Virus record (IMG/VR): IMGVR_UViG_3300025732_000311
Location: 1 to 21,599 of that record
DNA: 21,599 bases
Source of the DNA: a virus
Strand: one strand, 5' to 3'
Every line of letters starts with the position of its first letter. Within the stretch, counting starts at the first letter, position 1. Below, in pieces: positions 1 to 8,271 of the stretch. The notes beneath the pieces are model-generated. The model searched no databases, was not told the origin of the DNA, and saw only the letters and a list, made by a program, of their open reading frames with translations. The position numbers and the translations under genes were made by a program.

Positions 1-2
1 AA

Positions 3-3000
3 ATCCTGAAGGAGAAGTTTGGGAATGACTTGTCTTGGATTGATCAGGCAGATCTGAACGCTGCCGCTTCGTTTGTCTTGGCGGGCAAGGAAGATCAACT
101 CCGAGCACTGATCGACTCCGGCCAGTTTGGCAAGTCAGGCCAAAACCTTGGTGCCGGTGAGTATGGCTTCTACAGGCCCAGAGACATCACGTCAGTGGAC
201 CGTGATTACGTTCCGCCTGAGGGCTACCGTATTGCAGGCCCCAACGAGCGCAACACCGCCACCGTTGCTTATGACGCAAACGGTATCCCTGTCTACGTTA
301 CGCAGTCATCCGGCGCCTCTGCACAGCGTCTGACCGCTGCCGAGCAGATTGCCCTTGACATCAAGGAAGGCCGCCTCAAAGAGGGCGACATCGAGATGTC
401 TGATCCCTTGACGGGTCAGATCTACGGCGCTGTTGCTGATCCCTACTCTCCAAGCAGCACTTTGGCTCGAGGCATCGTCGCTACGGCGAAGAAGGGTTTT
501 GGCGAGCAGATTGGTTACGTTGGCGACATCATCAACTCCGACAGGCTGCGTGAGATCGGCGGAGAGATGAATCTCAGTGGTCAGGCCATGACACCTGACA
601 TTGTTCGTCAAGGCCAAAAGAGCGTTGCTGACACTTTGACCAACACAGAGGGCGGCGCAAATAAGTTGATTGCCCTGTGGGAGTTGGCGAAGTCCAATCC
701 CGGCGCGATCGGAGCGGCCTTTGGTGATTGGGTTGGAACTGAGTTGTGGCAAGAACTTCTTCCCGTTGGGGGATCTGTTGCTGCGGGTAAGTTTGTCAAC
801 AACGCCGCCAAACTGGCCTTCTCTGAGAAGATTGCCGAGAAGATCGGCATGAGTTCTGCGGTTAGCGTTAACGCAGGTCTTGACGGTGCGGAGGCTTATG
901 CCGCCACTTACCGTGATGTCAAGGATCGCCTCCTTGCCATGGGTTTTAGCGAAGCACAGGCCAACACCAACGCAAACTTGGCCGGTATTGGTGCTGCAGT
1001 CGCCGAGATTGGGGCGTCTGTTATCGGCGAGGGGCCAATTGTTGCTGCTGCGACCAAAGGCATTCCGACGAAGTTCCTGCGTACAACGGTTACTGAGTCT
1101 CCATCTGAAGCGCTTGCAAGCGGAGCCCAAGAAACACTTACTCAACTTGCAACTCAACGTGCGGGTACTGGCCTTGATGTTGGCTCTATCCAAAACCAAG
1201 CAATCATCGGTGGACTTGTTGGCCCCGGAACAACTGGAGCGGTTGCCGGTGCGGCCAACTTGGGTGCAGCAGTTTCCGGCGGAACTGACGCGGCGGCCGC
1301 AACCGGAACAGGCGCAGGCAACGCTTCTGGCACGACCACTTCCGTCTCCGGCGGAACGGCAACGGTCACGAATGCTTCTGGTCAGACGACAGAAATCTCC
1401 GTTACGAACGACGACATCTCCAGTGGCAACCTGACAAACAACGTCACGACGGCTGTTGATTCTGGAGCGGATGCCGCCTCTGTGGTCAGTGCTGCGACAA
1501 ACGCCGCGGCAAACTCCGGCGCTGATACGAACGCAGCCACCAACGCTGCTGTCAATGCGGCCAACGCTGCAGGCGCTAACGTATCCGTGTCTGGCGGGGT
1601 TGTCACAAGCACCCAGACTCAAGGCGGCGTGACGACCAACTCTACGGTGGACAACAACACCGGAGTCAGCCAGTCCACCTCTACGAACGCAAATACGGGA
1701 ACGACTACTCAGTCTTCGTCTGATGCGAACACTGGGGTGTCTCAGTCCACGACCACGAACCAGAACACTGGCGCAACGACTCAGACGGCTACCGATACCA
1801 AGAGCGGCACGACTACGCAAACCGACTCCAGTGGCGGCGTCAACACGCAGACTCAAACCAACAACAACACTGGTACTCAGGTTCAGACTCAGACCGACAC
1901 CACTACCGGGACCACCAGTCAGACTCAGACGAACAACAACGTCACCACTCAGACCAACAGCAACGCAAACACTGGGGTCAACACTCAAACGGCTACTGAC
2001 TCCAACACCAATACGTCTACGACTACGCAGACGGATACGAACACGAACGTCACGACGCAGACTTCCACGAACAACAACACTGGAGTCACAACCGAGACGA
2101 CGACGGACGCGAACACGACAACGTCCACGACGACTGATACCAATACCGGAACGACGACTCAAACGTCCACCAACACCAATACCGGAGTTACGACTCAGAC
2201 TTCGACCAACTCCGGGGTGACGACGGAGACGCAGACGGATACCAATACGGGTGTTACGACTCAAACCTCCACCGATACGAATACGGGCGTCTCAACAACG
2301 ACCAATACGGACACCAACACTGGCGTCACGACTCAGACTCAAACCGACACCAACACTGGGACAACGACTGAGACTCAGACGGACACGAACGCGGGTGTTA
2401 CGACTCAGACTCAGACAGATACCAATACTGGTGTAACAACTCAGACGACAACCGACACCAACACGAACGTCACGACTCAGACGACGACGGATACGAATAC
2501 CAACGTCACGACTGAGACAAAGACTGATGTCAGCACTGGTGTCACAACGTCCACGTCCACCAACACCAATACTGGCGTCACGACAACCACCGAGACCAAC
2601 ACGACGACTGGTGTTACGACTCAAACCACGACCGACGACAACATCTCTGTCACGACGACGACTGACTCGAATACCGGGGTCACCAATAGCGTAGTGACGG
2701 ATCTGACAACAGGTACGCAAATCGTCGTTGACTCTCCGCCTGTTGACCCGGTCAAGCCTGTTCCGCCGGTCAAACCTTTGCCGCCGGTCACTCCGATTGA
2801 TCCCGTTCCGCCCGTCAAAACGGTGGACCCTGTTTCGCCTATCTCTACCGTCAACCCAGTCAATCCGGTAACTACGCCCCCGAAGACAAGCGTATCGTTC
2901 CCATCCGTTGCGGCTGCTTCTTTGCCTGCTTTTATCGGAGGCGGAGAACTGGGGCGTCTTGCACCTCAATTCCTAGAGTCCAAGGTCACCCAAGGCTATG

Positions 3001-3572
3001 TTGATCCTCTTGCCCAATTCCGTCAGGCACAAGAACAGTTTGAAAGAGAAGCCATGATGCAGAACATTGACCCTCGTCTGATGCAGATCCTGTCCCAACG
3101 AGCAGGCCAAGAAGAAGGGGCTCTTGGGCAGGCCGTCAATCAGCCTCACTACACCTACGGGCAGGAAGACTCGATCGACGACATCCTTGGTGGTCAGGCT
3201 GCCAACTATGCCAAGGGCGGGTACGTCCAACCCCTGATGGCAAAAGAGGGCGGGATGGCCTTACCCCTCTTGGCCAAGGAAGGCGGACTTCCGACGCACC
3301 GCGGTGGCCGAGAGGACTTTAAGCACGGCAAGCACGTCGCCGGAGAGGGTGACGGGCAGTCTGACGACATCCCGGCGTGGCTTGCAGACGGGGAGTTTGT
3401 CTTCCCGGCGGACGTAGTTTCTGCCCTTGGAAACGGCTCTACCAAGGCCGGAACTGACAAGTTGTACGAGATGATGCACAGCATCCGGGACAGGGCGCGG
3501 TCGAAAGGTCCAAAAGATCTTCCTCCACCCGCTTTGAAATCTCCCCTTGACTACCTAAAATCGAAGCGGTAA
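3..3572 (+). CDS. Large virion protein with Thr-rich repeat (5' partial)
   Basis: Probable structural or internal virion protein, judged from position and composition. The frame is open to the window edge: the nine codons before the TTG at 30 are in frame and lack a stop or good start, so the gene begins upstream. Residue numbers count from that TTG. The N-terminal 400 residues are Ala/Gly-rich with amphipathic stretches (about 220-420), as in internal virion or ejection proteins. Residues about 528-898 are degenerate 12-residue units such as TTQTQTDTNTGV. Residues 902-951 are a PVxPV proline-rich hinge. The C-terminus carries SDDIPAWLADGEFVFPADVV (1111-1130), a motif I recognise from virion proteins of environmental phages. 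Three more virion genes follow in the same direction. The exact virion role is not established from sequence; a fibre or tape-measure-like function is possible. Confidence 0.8.
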   Translation: MLKEKFGNDLSWIDQADLNAAASFVLAGKEDQLRALIDSGQFGKSGQNLGAGEYGFYRPRDITSVDRDYVPPEGYRIAGPNERNTATVAYDANGIPVYVTQSSGASAQRLTAAEQIALDIKEGRLKEGDIEMSDPLTGQIYGAVADPYSPSSTLARGIVATAKKGFGEQIGYVGDIINSDRLREIGGEMNLSGQAMTPDIVRQGQKSVADTLTNTEGGANKLIALWELAKSNPGAIGAAFGDWVGTELWQELLPVGGSVAAGKFVNNAAKLAFSEKIAEKIGMSSAVSVNAGLDGAEAYAATYRDVKDRLLAMGFSEAQANTNANLAGIGAAVAEIGASVIGEGPIVAAATKGIPTKFLRTTVTESPSEALASGAQETLTQLATQRAGTGLDVGSIQNQAIIGGLVGPGTTGAVAGAANLGAAVSGGTDAAAATGTGAGNASGTTTSVSGGTATVTNASGQTTEISVTNDDISSGNLTNNVTTAVDSGADAASVVSAATNAAANSGADTNAATNAAVNAANAAGANVSVSGGVVTSTQTQGGVTTNSTVDNNTGVSQSTSTNANTGTTTQSSSDANTGVSQSTTTNQNTGATTQTATDTKSGTTTQTDSSGGVNTQTQTNNNTGTQVQTQTDTTTGTTSQTQTNNNVTTQTNSNANTGVNTQTATDSNTNTSTTTQTDTNTNVTTQTSTNNNTGVTTETTTDANTTTSTTTDTNTGTTTQTSTNTNTGVTTQTSTNSGVTTETQTDTNTGVTTQTSTDTNTGVSTTTNTDTNTGVTTQTQTDTNTGTTTETQTDTNAGVTTQTQTDTNTGVTTQTTTDTNTNVTTQTTTDTNTNVTTETKTDVSTGVTTSTSTNTNTGVTTTTETNTTTGVTTQTTTDDNISVTTTTDSNTGVTNSVVTDLTTGTQIVVDSPPVDPVKPVPPVKPLPPVTPIDPVPPVKTVDPVSPISTVNPVNPVTTPPKTSVSFPSVAAASLPAFIGGGELGRLAPQFLESKVTQGYVDPLAQFRQAQEQFEREAMMQNIDPRLMQILSQRAGQEEGALGQAVNQPHYTYGQEDSIDDILGGQAANYAKGGYVQPLMAKEGGMALPLLAKEGGLPTHRGGREDFKHGKHVAGEGDGQSDDIPAWLADGEFVFPADVVSALGNGSTKAGTDKLYEMMHSIRDRARSKGPKDLPPPALKSPLDYLKSKR
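1611..2724 (+). repeat. Degenerate 36-bp (12-residue) coding repeat, Thr/Gln/Asn-rich
   Basis: Inside the first virion gene, about 1.1 kb is built from imperfect units encoding TTQTQTDTNTGV-like dodecapeptides. Threonine falls at every second position for long stretches (TQTDTNT). Synonymous codons vary between units (ACT, ACG, ACC, ACA), so the peptide is better conserved than the DNA, which argues for selection on the protein. The alternation fits beta strands with one Thr face, for example a beta-solenoid rod. Fold is inference. Confidence 0.85.
2733..2882 (+). repeat. Proline-rich PVxPV coding hinge
   Basis: Directly after the Thr-rich tract the same gene encodes about 50 residues of the pattern VDPVKPVPPVKPLPPV. 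This is a stiff, extended linker type that separates the repeat rod from the C-terminal domain. The DNA shows repeated CCGGTCAA/CCGGTCA words. It marks a domain boundary and not a separate gene. Confidence 0.8.
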
Positions 3573-3582
3573 AGGAGCGATC

Positions 3583-4563
3583 ATGTCACTTTTCGAAGGC
3601 ACCGCACCGCCGAATGTAGAAACCACCCGGACTACAGCGGCGACTGCTCCACAGTACCTTACTGACTATCTGACTCAACTGGCCCAGACCGGCCAAGCCC
3701 AACTGGGTTTGACTGGTTCGGATCTGGTTGCTGCTCCTTCTGCCTTGCAGCAGCAGGCGTATCAGATCGCTCCGGGGGTGGCCACGGCCTACCAACCGGC
3801 CATGACTGCAGCCCTGCAGGCGGGTCAAGGTGCAGCCGCTCCGGTCACACAGCAGGACATCTCTGCCTTCTACAACCCCTATGAGCGGGCTGTAGTCGAT
3901 GAGATGCAGCGCCAGAGTGCCCAAAACGTGCAGCGCAGTATGCTGCCTCAACTGCGGTCTGCCTTCGGCGGAACTGGAGCATTCGGCAGCCAACGCTACG
4001 CAGGGGCCATTGGACAGGCTCTGGGCGACGTTCAGGCCGATCTTCTAGGTCAGCAGTCCAAGTACCGTGCTGCAGGCTACCAGAGCGCTCTGGATGCGGC
4101 CATGAAGCAAAAGCAGACGCAGCAGGCTGCAGCAAGCGCTCTTTCCGGCATTGGAACGGGATCTGAGACTGCGGCAACTTCTGGCCTCAAGGCTCTTGCA
4201 GATCTCGGTGCAACGCAGCAGGCCTACGAGCAAGCCAAGATCGAAGCCCCGACCGTCCGGGCTCAGAACATCGCTCAGATCCTGCGTGGATATACCTACC
4301 CGACCACGACGACTGAGAAGTACGTTGGACCGGCGTCCTCTTATGGACCATCTCCGCTGTCTCAAGTTGCGGGCCTTGGAAGCCTGATCGGCTCTATGTT
4401 CGGTAACGCAATTGATCCGAAGACTGGTCAACCCATTCAAACTGGCATTGGGTGGAAAGCCTTGGGAGGTCTTAAAGATCTATTTACCCAAACCGGCGAC
4501 ACCGTGAAGGGAATTAATCCAATCTTCACCGGCATTGGTGGCACCGATGGCATTGAAATCTGA
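3583..4563 (+). CDS. Virion structural protein, Ala/Gln-rich
   Basis: 326 residues starting at an ATG with an AAGGAG ribosome site 10 bases after the previous stop, so co-transcribed with the upstream virion gene. The region around residues 95-150 (YNPYERAVVDEMQR, then RSAFGGTGAFGSQRYAGAIG) is a signature I know from structural proteins of freshwater and marine podovirus-like phages. Most of the protein is predicted helical, rich in Ala and Gln, followed by a Gly/Ser-rich hydrophobic stretch near residues 245-270 (SQVAGLGSLIGSMFGNA). It may be an internal virion or head-tail component. Exact role unknown. Confidence 0.75.
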   Translation: MSLFEGTAPPNVETTRTTAATAPQYLTDYLTQLAQTGQAQLGLTGSDLVAAPSALQQQAYQIAPGVATAYQPAMTAALQAGQGAAAPVTQQDISAFYNPYERAVVDEMQRQSAQNVQRSMLPQLRSAFGGTGAFGSQRYAGAIGQALGDVQADLLGQQSKYRAAGYQSALDAAMKQKQTQQAAASALSGIGTGSETAATSGLKALADLGATQQAYEQAKIEAPTVRAQNIAQILRGYTYPTTTTEKYVGPASSYGPSPLSQVAGLGSLIGSMFGNAIDPKTGQPIQTGIGWKALGGLKDLFTQTGDTVKGINPIFTGIGGTDGIEI

Positions 4564-4584
4564 CCAGTCGGGAGATAACTAGCC

Positions 4585-6009
4585 ATGGCAACCGCTCAAC
4601 GTACTCCTCTGTCTCTGCTTGCCGAGTCTCCGGAGGAGCAGGCGACGATCGACAAGGTCATTCAAAGCCGTAAGGCTCTTGAGGCGGCTTTGGCCTCTCG
4701 AGAGCAACAACTGTTCGATCCAGTTCTCTTGGCGATGGCGCAGGGATTTTTGGCGCCTACCAAGACGGGCGGCTTCGGCGAATCTTTGGGCAATGTTGCG
4801 GCGACGGTTGGCCCTGCTCAAGAGGCTCAAAACAAGAGGGCCATTGAGAACGCCCAGATGCGGATGGAGTTGGCTCAGATGGAAGCGGGTGAGGCTCAAG
4901 CCGCCCGCGGAGAGCGCGAATTCAATCGTCTTATCGGCGGTGTCTCGCCGTCTGGCGCCGCCAAGGCAGCACCCGATGCCACCACCGGAACCGCCCCTCA
5001 ACAAGGTATGCGACCGCTGAATGAGTCTGATATTGCTCGTCTTGCTGCCATGCCCGGGATGGAGGGAAAGGCAAAAATCCTTTCCGACATGGTGAAGTCT
5101 CAGCGCGATCGATTCAAGATCTCCATGAACGGCATCGTGTTTGACAGCGACACGCAGCAGTATCTGGATCTACCGATCCCCGGTCAGAAGCAGGAGGAGT
5201 TCACCACTCCTTACGGCAAGTACATGATGACGCCTTGGCAATACTCTCAGTACGAGAAGGCCGAAGCGGAAGGCAAGGGCGCTGAGTGGATGGACAAGTT
5301 CCGTCGTCCCGGCGGGGTTGCAAAGCCCACAGAACAGGCTCCGGGGCGCCCAACGGTTGGTGAATCGGCTGCCGCTCAAAAGCAACGAGAGGCGGAGGCG
5401 GAAGCCGCGGGTAAGTCTCGTGCAGGCCAAACGACTCAAGTGCGAGAGGCCGGTAAGGCGGCTCTTAGTCTGATTCCTACTTACGATCGGATGGAGTCTA
5501 TTCTTCGCACCCCCGGCATCGATCAAGTGCTTGGTGTTCTTGAGCGCGGAGATGTTGTCTCTGGACTTGGAAGTCTGGTGGAAGAGGCTCTTCGAGTCGG
5601 CAACTTTTCTGTTGGCATTCCTGCGGTTCGCAAACTGGTGGCCCAAACTGGCGCCTCGCAAGATGTGATTGATGCTGCGGCGGAACTTGGCCAACTCTTG
5701 GCTATGACGCAGTTTGAGCAGCGCAAGGGTCTTGGATCTGGAACCTCTGTATCAAACTTTGAGCAGCAGATGGTCAATGCCATGGGCCCAAATATGACGG
5801 ATACCCTGCGGGCGTTTGGAAAGAAGTTGAACTTCATGCGCGAGAAAGCCAAGTTTGAGCATGAACTGTCTTCCGCTTTGCGTAAGAGCAAGATGCAGTA
5901 CGAAGACTTTGAGGACACGCCTGAGTTCCAGAAGATCTTCTCTGACTATCAAAAGCGTGTGACCAACATCGTCTATCCCGGCAAGAAGCCTTTCACCGTC
6001 GTGAGGTAA
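4585..6009 (+). CDS. Putative virion protein, helical/coiled coil
   Basis: 474 residues, ATG preceded by a GGGAGA ribosome site, 21 bases after the previous gene. The first 110 residues are charged and helical (EEQATIDKVIQSRKALEAAL, AQMRMELAQMEAG) and include LAMAQGFLAPTKTGGFGESL, a stretch I associate with structural proteins of environmental phages. A middle segment (about 245-285) is low-complexity Ala/Glu/Gln. The C-terminal 200 residues are well ordered, with a helical segment containing TGASQDVIDAAAELGQLLAM and EQRKGLGSGTSVSNFEQQM. Its place in the late cluster supports a structural or ejection role. No enzyme motif was seen. Confidence 0.7.
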   Translation: MATAQRTPLSLLAESPEEQATIDKVIQSRKALEAALASREQQLFDPVLLAMAQGFLAPTKTGGFGESLGNVAATVGPAQEAQNKRAIENAQMRMELAQMEAGEAQAARGEREFNRLIGGVSPSGAAKAAPDATTGTAPQQGMRPLNESDIARLAAMPGMEGKAKILSDMVKSQRDRFKISMNGIVFDSDTQQYLDLPIPGQKQEEFTTPYGKYMMTPWQYSQYEKAEAEGKGAEWMDKFRRPGGVAKPTEQAPGRPTVGESAAAQKQREAEAEAAGKSRAGQTTQVREAGKAALSLIPTYDRMESILRTPGIDQVLGVLERGDVVSGLGSLVEEALRVGNFSVGIPAVRKLVAQTGASQDVIDAAAELGQLLAMTQFEQRKGLGSGTSVSNFEQQMVNAMGPNMTDTLRAFGKKLNFMREKAKFEHELSSALRKSKMQYEDFEDTPEFQKIFSDYQKRVTNIVYPGKKPFTVVR

Positions 6010-6012
6010 CTC

Positions 6013-7002
6013 GTGGCTGACAAAAAATTCAAGGTTGAAGGCCCAGATGGGCGGGTGATCATGGTCACTGCCCCGGAAGATGCAACCGATGCCCAGATTG
6101 AGGCGATTGCTTCCGCAGAGTTCTACAAGAAACCCGCTCCTGAACGCCCTAAAGCCGTCATGGATGAAGAGGGCCGCATGAGGATTTTGCGTGCCGAGCA
6201 AGAAAGGGCCGTTCGAGTACTCAAACGTGCCAACGACTCTGGCGATATGCAGGCTATTCGTCGCGCTCAAGGCGACTTGGATGCAGTTTTAAGAGAAATT
6301 CGCAACAGTCCTATTTCTGGCGGCACCACAGAGCCCCCCAAACCCCCTCCCGTCTCTCCGGCTCAGACACTGGCCACAAAGGCTCGTGAGATGACGCAAA
6401 GCGTCGATCCGACTCGAGCCATAATTGATCTTGCTGCTGCTGCGGGTGGTGCAGGCGGTGCTCAGGTAATGCAAAGCCTTGGCGCTGCCCCCGGCGTTCA
6501 GATGCCTCAACCTACTCGAGGGGTGGCGGGATGGACCGAGCAGATGGGATATGGTCAGCGCGGAGGTCAGACTTACAAACAGGCTCACGAGTTTGAGCAA
6601 GGACTTCGCAAAGGCGCCAAGATTGGCGGCATTCAACCTGAGTTTCGGTTTGCAAAGCCTCCTGTGATGGAGCCATCCGGATTGCAGAGAGCCAGTCAGT
6701 TCATGTCCTCTATGCCCAAAACCGTGGGCGCTCTTGGAGGGTTGGGAATGGCCGAGTCCGGCATGGAAGCCATGCGTCGGATGGATCAAGGTGACCCTGT
6801 TGGAGCCTCAATCGCCGGTATGGGCGCGATTGGAGGTGGCGCAGCAATGATTCCGGGTGGTCAACTTTTGGGAACTGCCATGAGCGTTGGCTCCCCCCTA
6901 ACCCTGTACCTGCTAGACAAGATGCGCTCCCGCGGAATCTCTGGCCCTGAGGCTCAACGGATGTTGACAAACGTAGACCCTATGGGCAACCCAATGCCTT
7001 AA
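6013..7002 (+). CDS. Putative virion protein, last gene of late cluster
   Basis: 329 residues from a GTG codon three bases after the preceding stop. A GAGG sits just upstream and no better start follows before the conserved N-terminus. Residues 4-32 (KFKVEGPDGRVIMVTAPEDA, then TDAQIEAIA) match the short N-terminal module common at the start of phage structural proteins ('GPDG...P.GAT..QI'). A charged helical region follows (50-95), then a Pro-rich linker (about 103-116). The C-terminal 90 residues are Gly/Ala/Met-rich and hydrophobic (GGLGMAESGMEAM, AGMGAIGGGAAMIPGGQLLG) and could insert in or cross a membrane during ejection. It ends 45 bases before an intrinsic terminator. Function inferred only from context. 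Confidence 0.7.
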   Translation: MADKKFKVEGPDGRVIMVTAPEDATDAQIEAIASAEFYKKPAPERPKAVMDEEGRMRILRAEQERAVRVLKRANDSGDMQAIRRAQGDLDAVLREIRNSPISGGTTEPPKPPPVSPAQTLATKAREMTQSVDPTRAIIDLAAAAGGAGGAQVMQSLGAAPGVQMPQPTRGVAGWTEQMGYGQRGGQTYKQAHEFEQGLRKGAKIGGIQPEFRFAKPPVMEPSGLQRASQFMSSMPKTVGALGGLGMAESGMEAMRRMDQGDPVGASIAGMGAIGGGAAMIPGGQLLGTAMSVGSPLTLYLLDKMRSRGISGPEAQRMLTNVDPMGNPMP

Positions 7003-7047
7003 CCGAATCTCTCCAAGTCTCTCTGCAGTTGCCAAACCAAGAGAGTT

Positions 7048-7070
7048 AGGCCCCTTCGGGGGCCTTTTTT
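7048..7070 (+). terminator. Intrinsic terminator of the late (virion) operon
   Basis: AGGCCCC-TTCG-GGGGCCT hairpin (7-bp perfect stem, UUCG tetraloop) ending in a run of six T. The stop codon of the last leftward gene lies in the T run, so the convergent operons meet here. The minus-strand side lacks a comparable T tract, so it looks directional for the plus strand. Confidence 0.93.
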
Positions 7071-7290
7071 ATGCGTGTCCTGCCGTGCAAGTGGCCAAGA
7101 AGACAAGCCTTCTGTTGTGCTCTTCCATGTCTTCTAGGGCCTGCTCGTAGCCCTTATCAAAGATGAGGGAGAAGATCTTGCTCATGTACGCATCTTCGTG
7201 CTTGGAGCCCTTGTCGTACTCTTCTGCAAGAGCAACGATCTCTTCCCAGTTGGCCTCCAACTTCCCGTCGGTGACCTTGATGAGGATCAC
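7069..7290 (-). CDS. Small phage protein, last gene of leftward operon
   Basis: 73 residues if started at the GTG at 7290, which overlaps the stop of the upstream gene as GTGA, the coupling pattern used through this operon. A longer frame to 7326 exists but would read far into its neighbour. The protein is acidic and helical (KLEANWEEIVALAEEYDKG, then DAYMSKIFSLIFDKGYEQAL). I do not recognise a function. Its stop lies in the late-operon terminator. Confidence 0.65.
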   Translation of the reverse strand: MILIKVTDGKLEANWEEIVALAEEYDKGSKHEDAYMSKIFSLIFDKGYEQALEDMEEHNRRLVFLATCTAGHA

Positions 7291-7490
7291 TTTTGAGCCT
7301 TGAGCCACTTCTTGAGCAGGACGCACTGTTCAACGATTTCGTCTGTCAAGGACGTAGCCTCTTGGTACTTCTTCTCGAGGCACAGATCGTGGATTTGACG
7401 CTCCAGTTGCTCGACCTTGATGAGCATGGGGGCGTAGTCAAACAGGTCCGGCATATCGGGCCGCTTCGTCAACCAAGTCATCAAATTCAC
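7287..7490 (-). CDS. Small phage protein, coiled-coil-like
   Basis: 67 residues from GTG at 7490, with GGAAG seven bases upstream. ATG codons at 7481 and 7454 are alternative starts without a better ribosome site. The core (IKVEQLERQIHDLCLEKKYQ, then EATSLTDEIVEQCVLLKKWL) has a heptad-like spacing of Leu/Ile/Val and is probably a helical hairpin. It overlaps the upstream gene by up to 53 bases and the downstream gene by four. No function recognised. Confidence 0.6.
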   Translation of the reverse strand: MNLMTWLTKRPDMPDLFDYAPMLIKVEQLERQIHDLCLEKKYQEATSLTDEIVEQCVLLKKWLKAQK

Positions 7491-7662
7491 GGAGTTGCTT
7501 CCTTGTTGCGAAAAGACCAGACTCGTTCGTTAGCAGTTCGCGGACCTCGTGATACCTCTTGGAGTCCTGATCAAACTTCTTGACGATCTCGAGGAAGAGG
7601 GGCAGTTGATCGTTCGTCCACCCCTTTCCGAAGAGTGCATCAATGAACTCCTCAGGCGTCAC
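7438..7662 (-). CDS. Small phage protein
   Basis: 74 residues from a GTG at 7662 with AGGAGA seven bases upstream. The start overlaps the end of the preceding gene by 11 bases. The long frame extending to 7782 would be antisense-free but reads through the neighbour out of frame with a Ser/Arg-rich, non-protein-like sequence, so it was not used. The sequence begins TPEEFIDALFGKGW and is helical and acidic, ending in FDDLVDEAARYAG. No known domain recognised. Confidence 0.65.
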   Translation of the reverse strand: MTPEEFIDALFGKGWTNDQLPLFLEIVKKFDQDSKRYHEVRELLTNESGLFATRKQLREFDDLVDEAARYAGPV

Positions 7663-7873
7663 GGCGCTTCTCCTGCAGGGCGTCCGCCACAACCCCATTG
7701 AGGCTGCGGACGAACTCGATGCACTTCTCGCGCTCTGCTCGGGCGATTTTAGGCGCAGCCGCTGCGATAAAGCCATTGGCAAGTTTCACTAGGTCTTCCT
7801 CGAGGAAGGCGTAGTTCTCCTCCAACCAGACGCTGCGGAAGGCCTCCTTGACCTCTTCAGTCGTCAGGTTCAT
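7652..7873 (-). CDS. Small phage protein
   Basis: 73 residues; ATG overlaps the upstream stop as ATGA. Acidic N-terminal helix (TTEEVKEAFRSVWLEEN), then FLEEDLVKLANGFIAAAAPK and a second helix with a Cys (EREKCIEFVRSLNG). The pattern 'A..EREKCI/A' recurs in many short phage proteins of this kind, also in the proteins encoded at 10178 and 10426 here. Biochemical role unknown. Confidence 0.65.
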   Translation of the reverse strand: MNLTTEEVKEAFRSVWLEENYAFLEEDLVKLANGFIAAAAPKIARAEREKCIEFVRSLNGVVADALQEKRRDA

Positions 7874-8091
7874 GAGCGCACCTTCTTGCGTCCGGGAGCC
7901 TTGCGGGGGGTTCCGTCCTTCTTCAGGCCGTACTTGGCGGGGCGAACCTGTGCCGTCACAGGGCTGTTGACTGTAACGATCGTCACAGCGGGTTCCTGCT
8001 GCTCAATAGCCTTCATCAGGCCATCGCTGTAGGCCTCAACTGCTGCCTTGACGATGCTGTATTGAGTGTTGGTGAGTTGCAAAGTGATCAT
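7870..8091 (-). CDS. Small phage protein with basic tail
   Basis: 73 residues from ATG at 8091 with a strong AAGGAGAG ribosome site. The N-terminal 35 residues form a probable helix (NTQYSIVKAAVEAYSDGLMK). A Val/Thr-rich strand segment follows, then a strongly basic C-terminus (RPAKYGLKKDGTPRKAPGRK) of the type that binds nucleic acid (AT-hook-like GR/PRK residues). The tail suggests a DNA- or RNA-associated accessory protein, which is inference. It opens the run of four small coupled genes at the operon's distal end. Confidence 0.65.
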   Translation of the reverse strand: MITLQLTNTQYSIVKAAVEAYSDGLMKAIEQQEPAVTIVTVNSPVTAQVRPAKYGLKKDGTPRKAPGRKKVRS

Positions 8092-8100
8092 GTTCTCTCC

Positions 8101-8271
8101 TTAGAAGATGCCAAACCAAACCCCGGTGCCGTGGACACAGCCCACCGGGAAGAAGATCGACCCAACAAGCAGAAGCATCCACTTGCTCGTTGAGATCGAC
8201 ACCACAACGTGGGTCAGCCATGCCAACCCAGTCCAAACGAGGAGCAAAAGGCCCCAGAATCCTTCTTCCAT
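8101..8271 (-). CDS. Small two-helix membrane protein (56 aa)
   Basis: Short frame read directly from the sequence: ATG at 8271, one base after the stop of the exonuclease gene, with GGAGAGG upstream, ending TAA at 8101. The peptide has two hydrophobic segments, about residues 5-25 (FWGLLLLVWTGLAWLTHVVV) and 31-50 (WMLLLVGSIFFPVGCVHG), and ends in VWFGIF. The 'LTHVVV...FFPVG..HG.G.W.G' pattern is one I recognise from small inner-membrane proteins of freshwater phages. Function is unknown; superinfection control or a membrane anchor are possibilities. Confidence 0.75.
   Translation of the reverse strand: MEEGFWGLLLLVWTGLAWLTHVVVSISTSKWMLLLVGSIFFPVGCVHGTGVWFGIF

Noticed and set aside
306-2264. 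652-codon open frame on the minus strand opposite the Thr-rich virion gene
   Set aside because: It exists because ACN/CAG/GAC/AAC-rich repeats lack stop triplets in reverse. Its Arg/Gly/Ser-rich translation has no protein-like pattern, and the plus frame has a ribosome-linked operon context and recognised C-terminus.
5752-6270. 172-codon minus-strand frame across two virion genes
   Set aside because: It spans the junction of two well-supported plus-strand genes, and its translation looks antisense (His/Leu/Arg-rich).
7048-7070. Bidirectional terminator
   Set aside because: Only the plus-strand side has a T run. The opposite side (AACTCTCTTGG when read leftward) has none, so termination of the leftward operon here is not supported by sequence.
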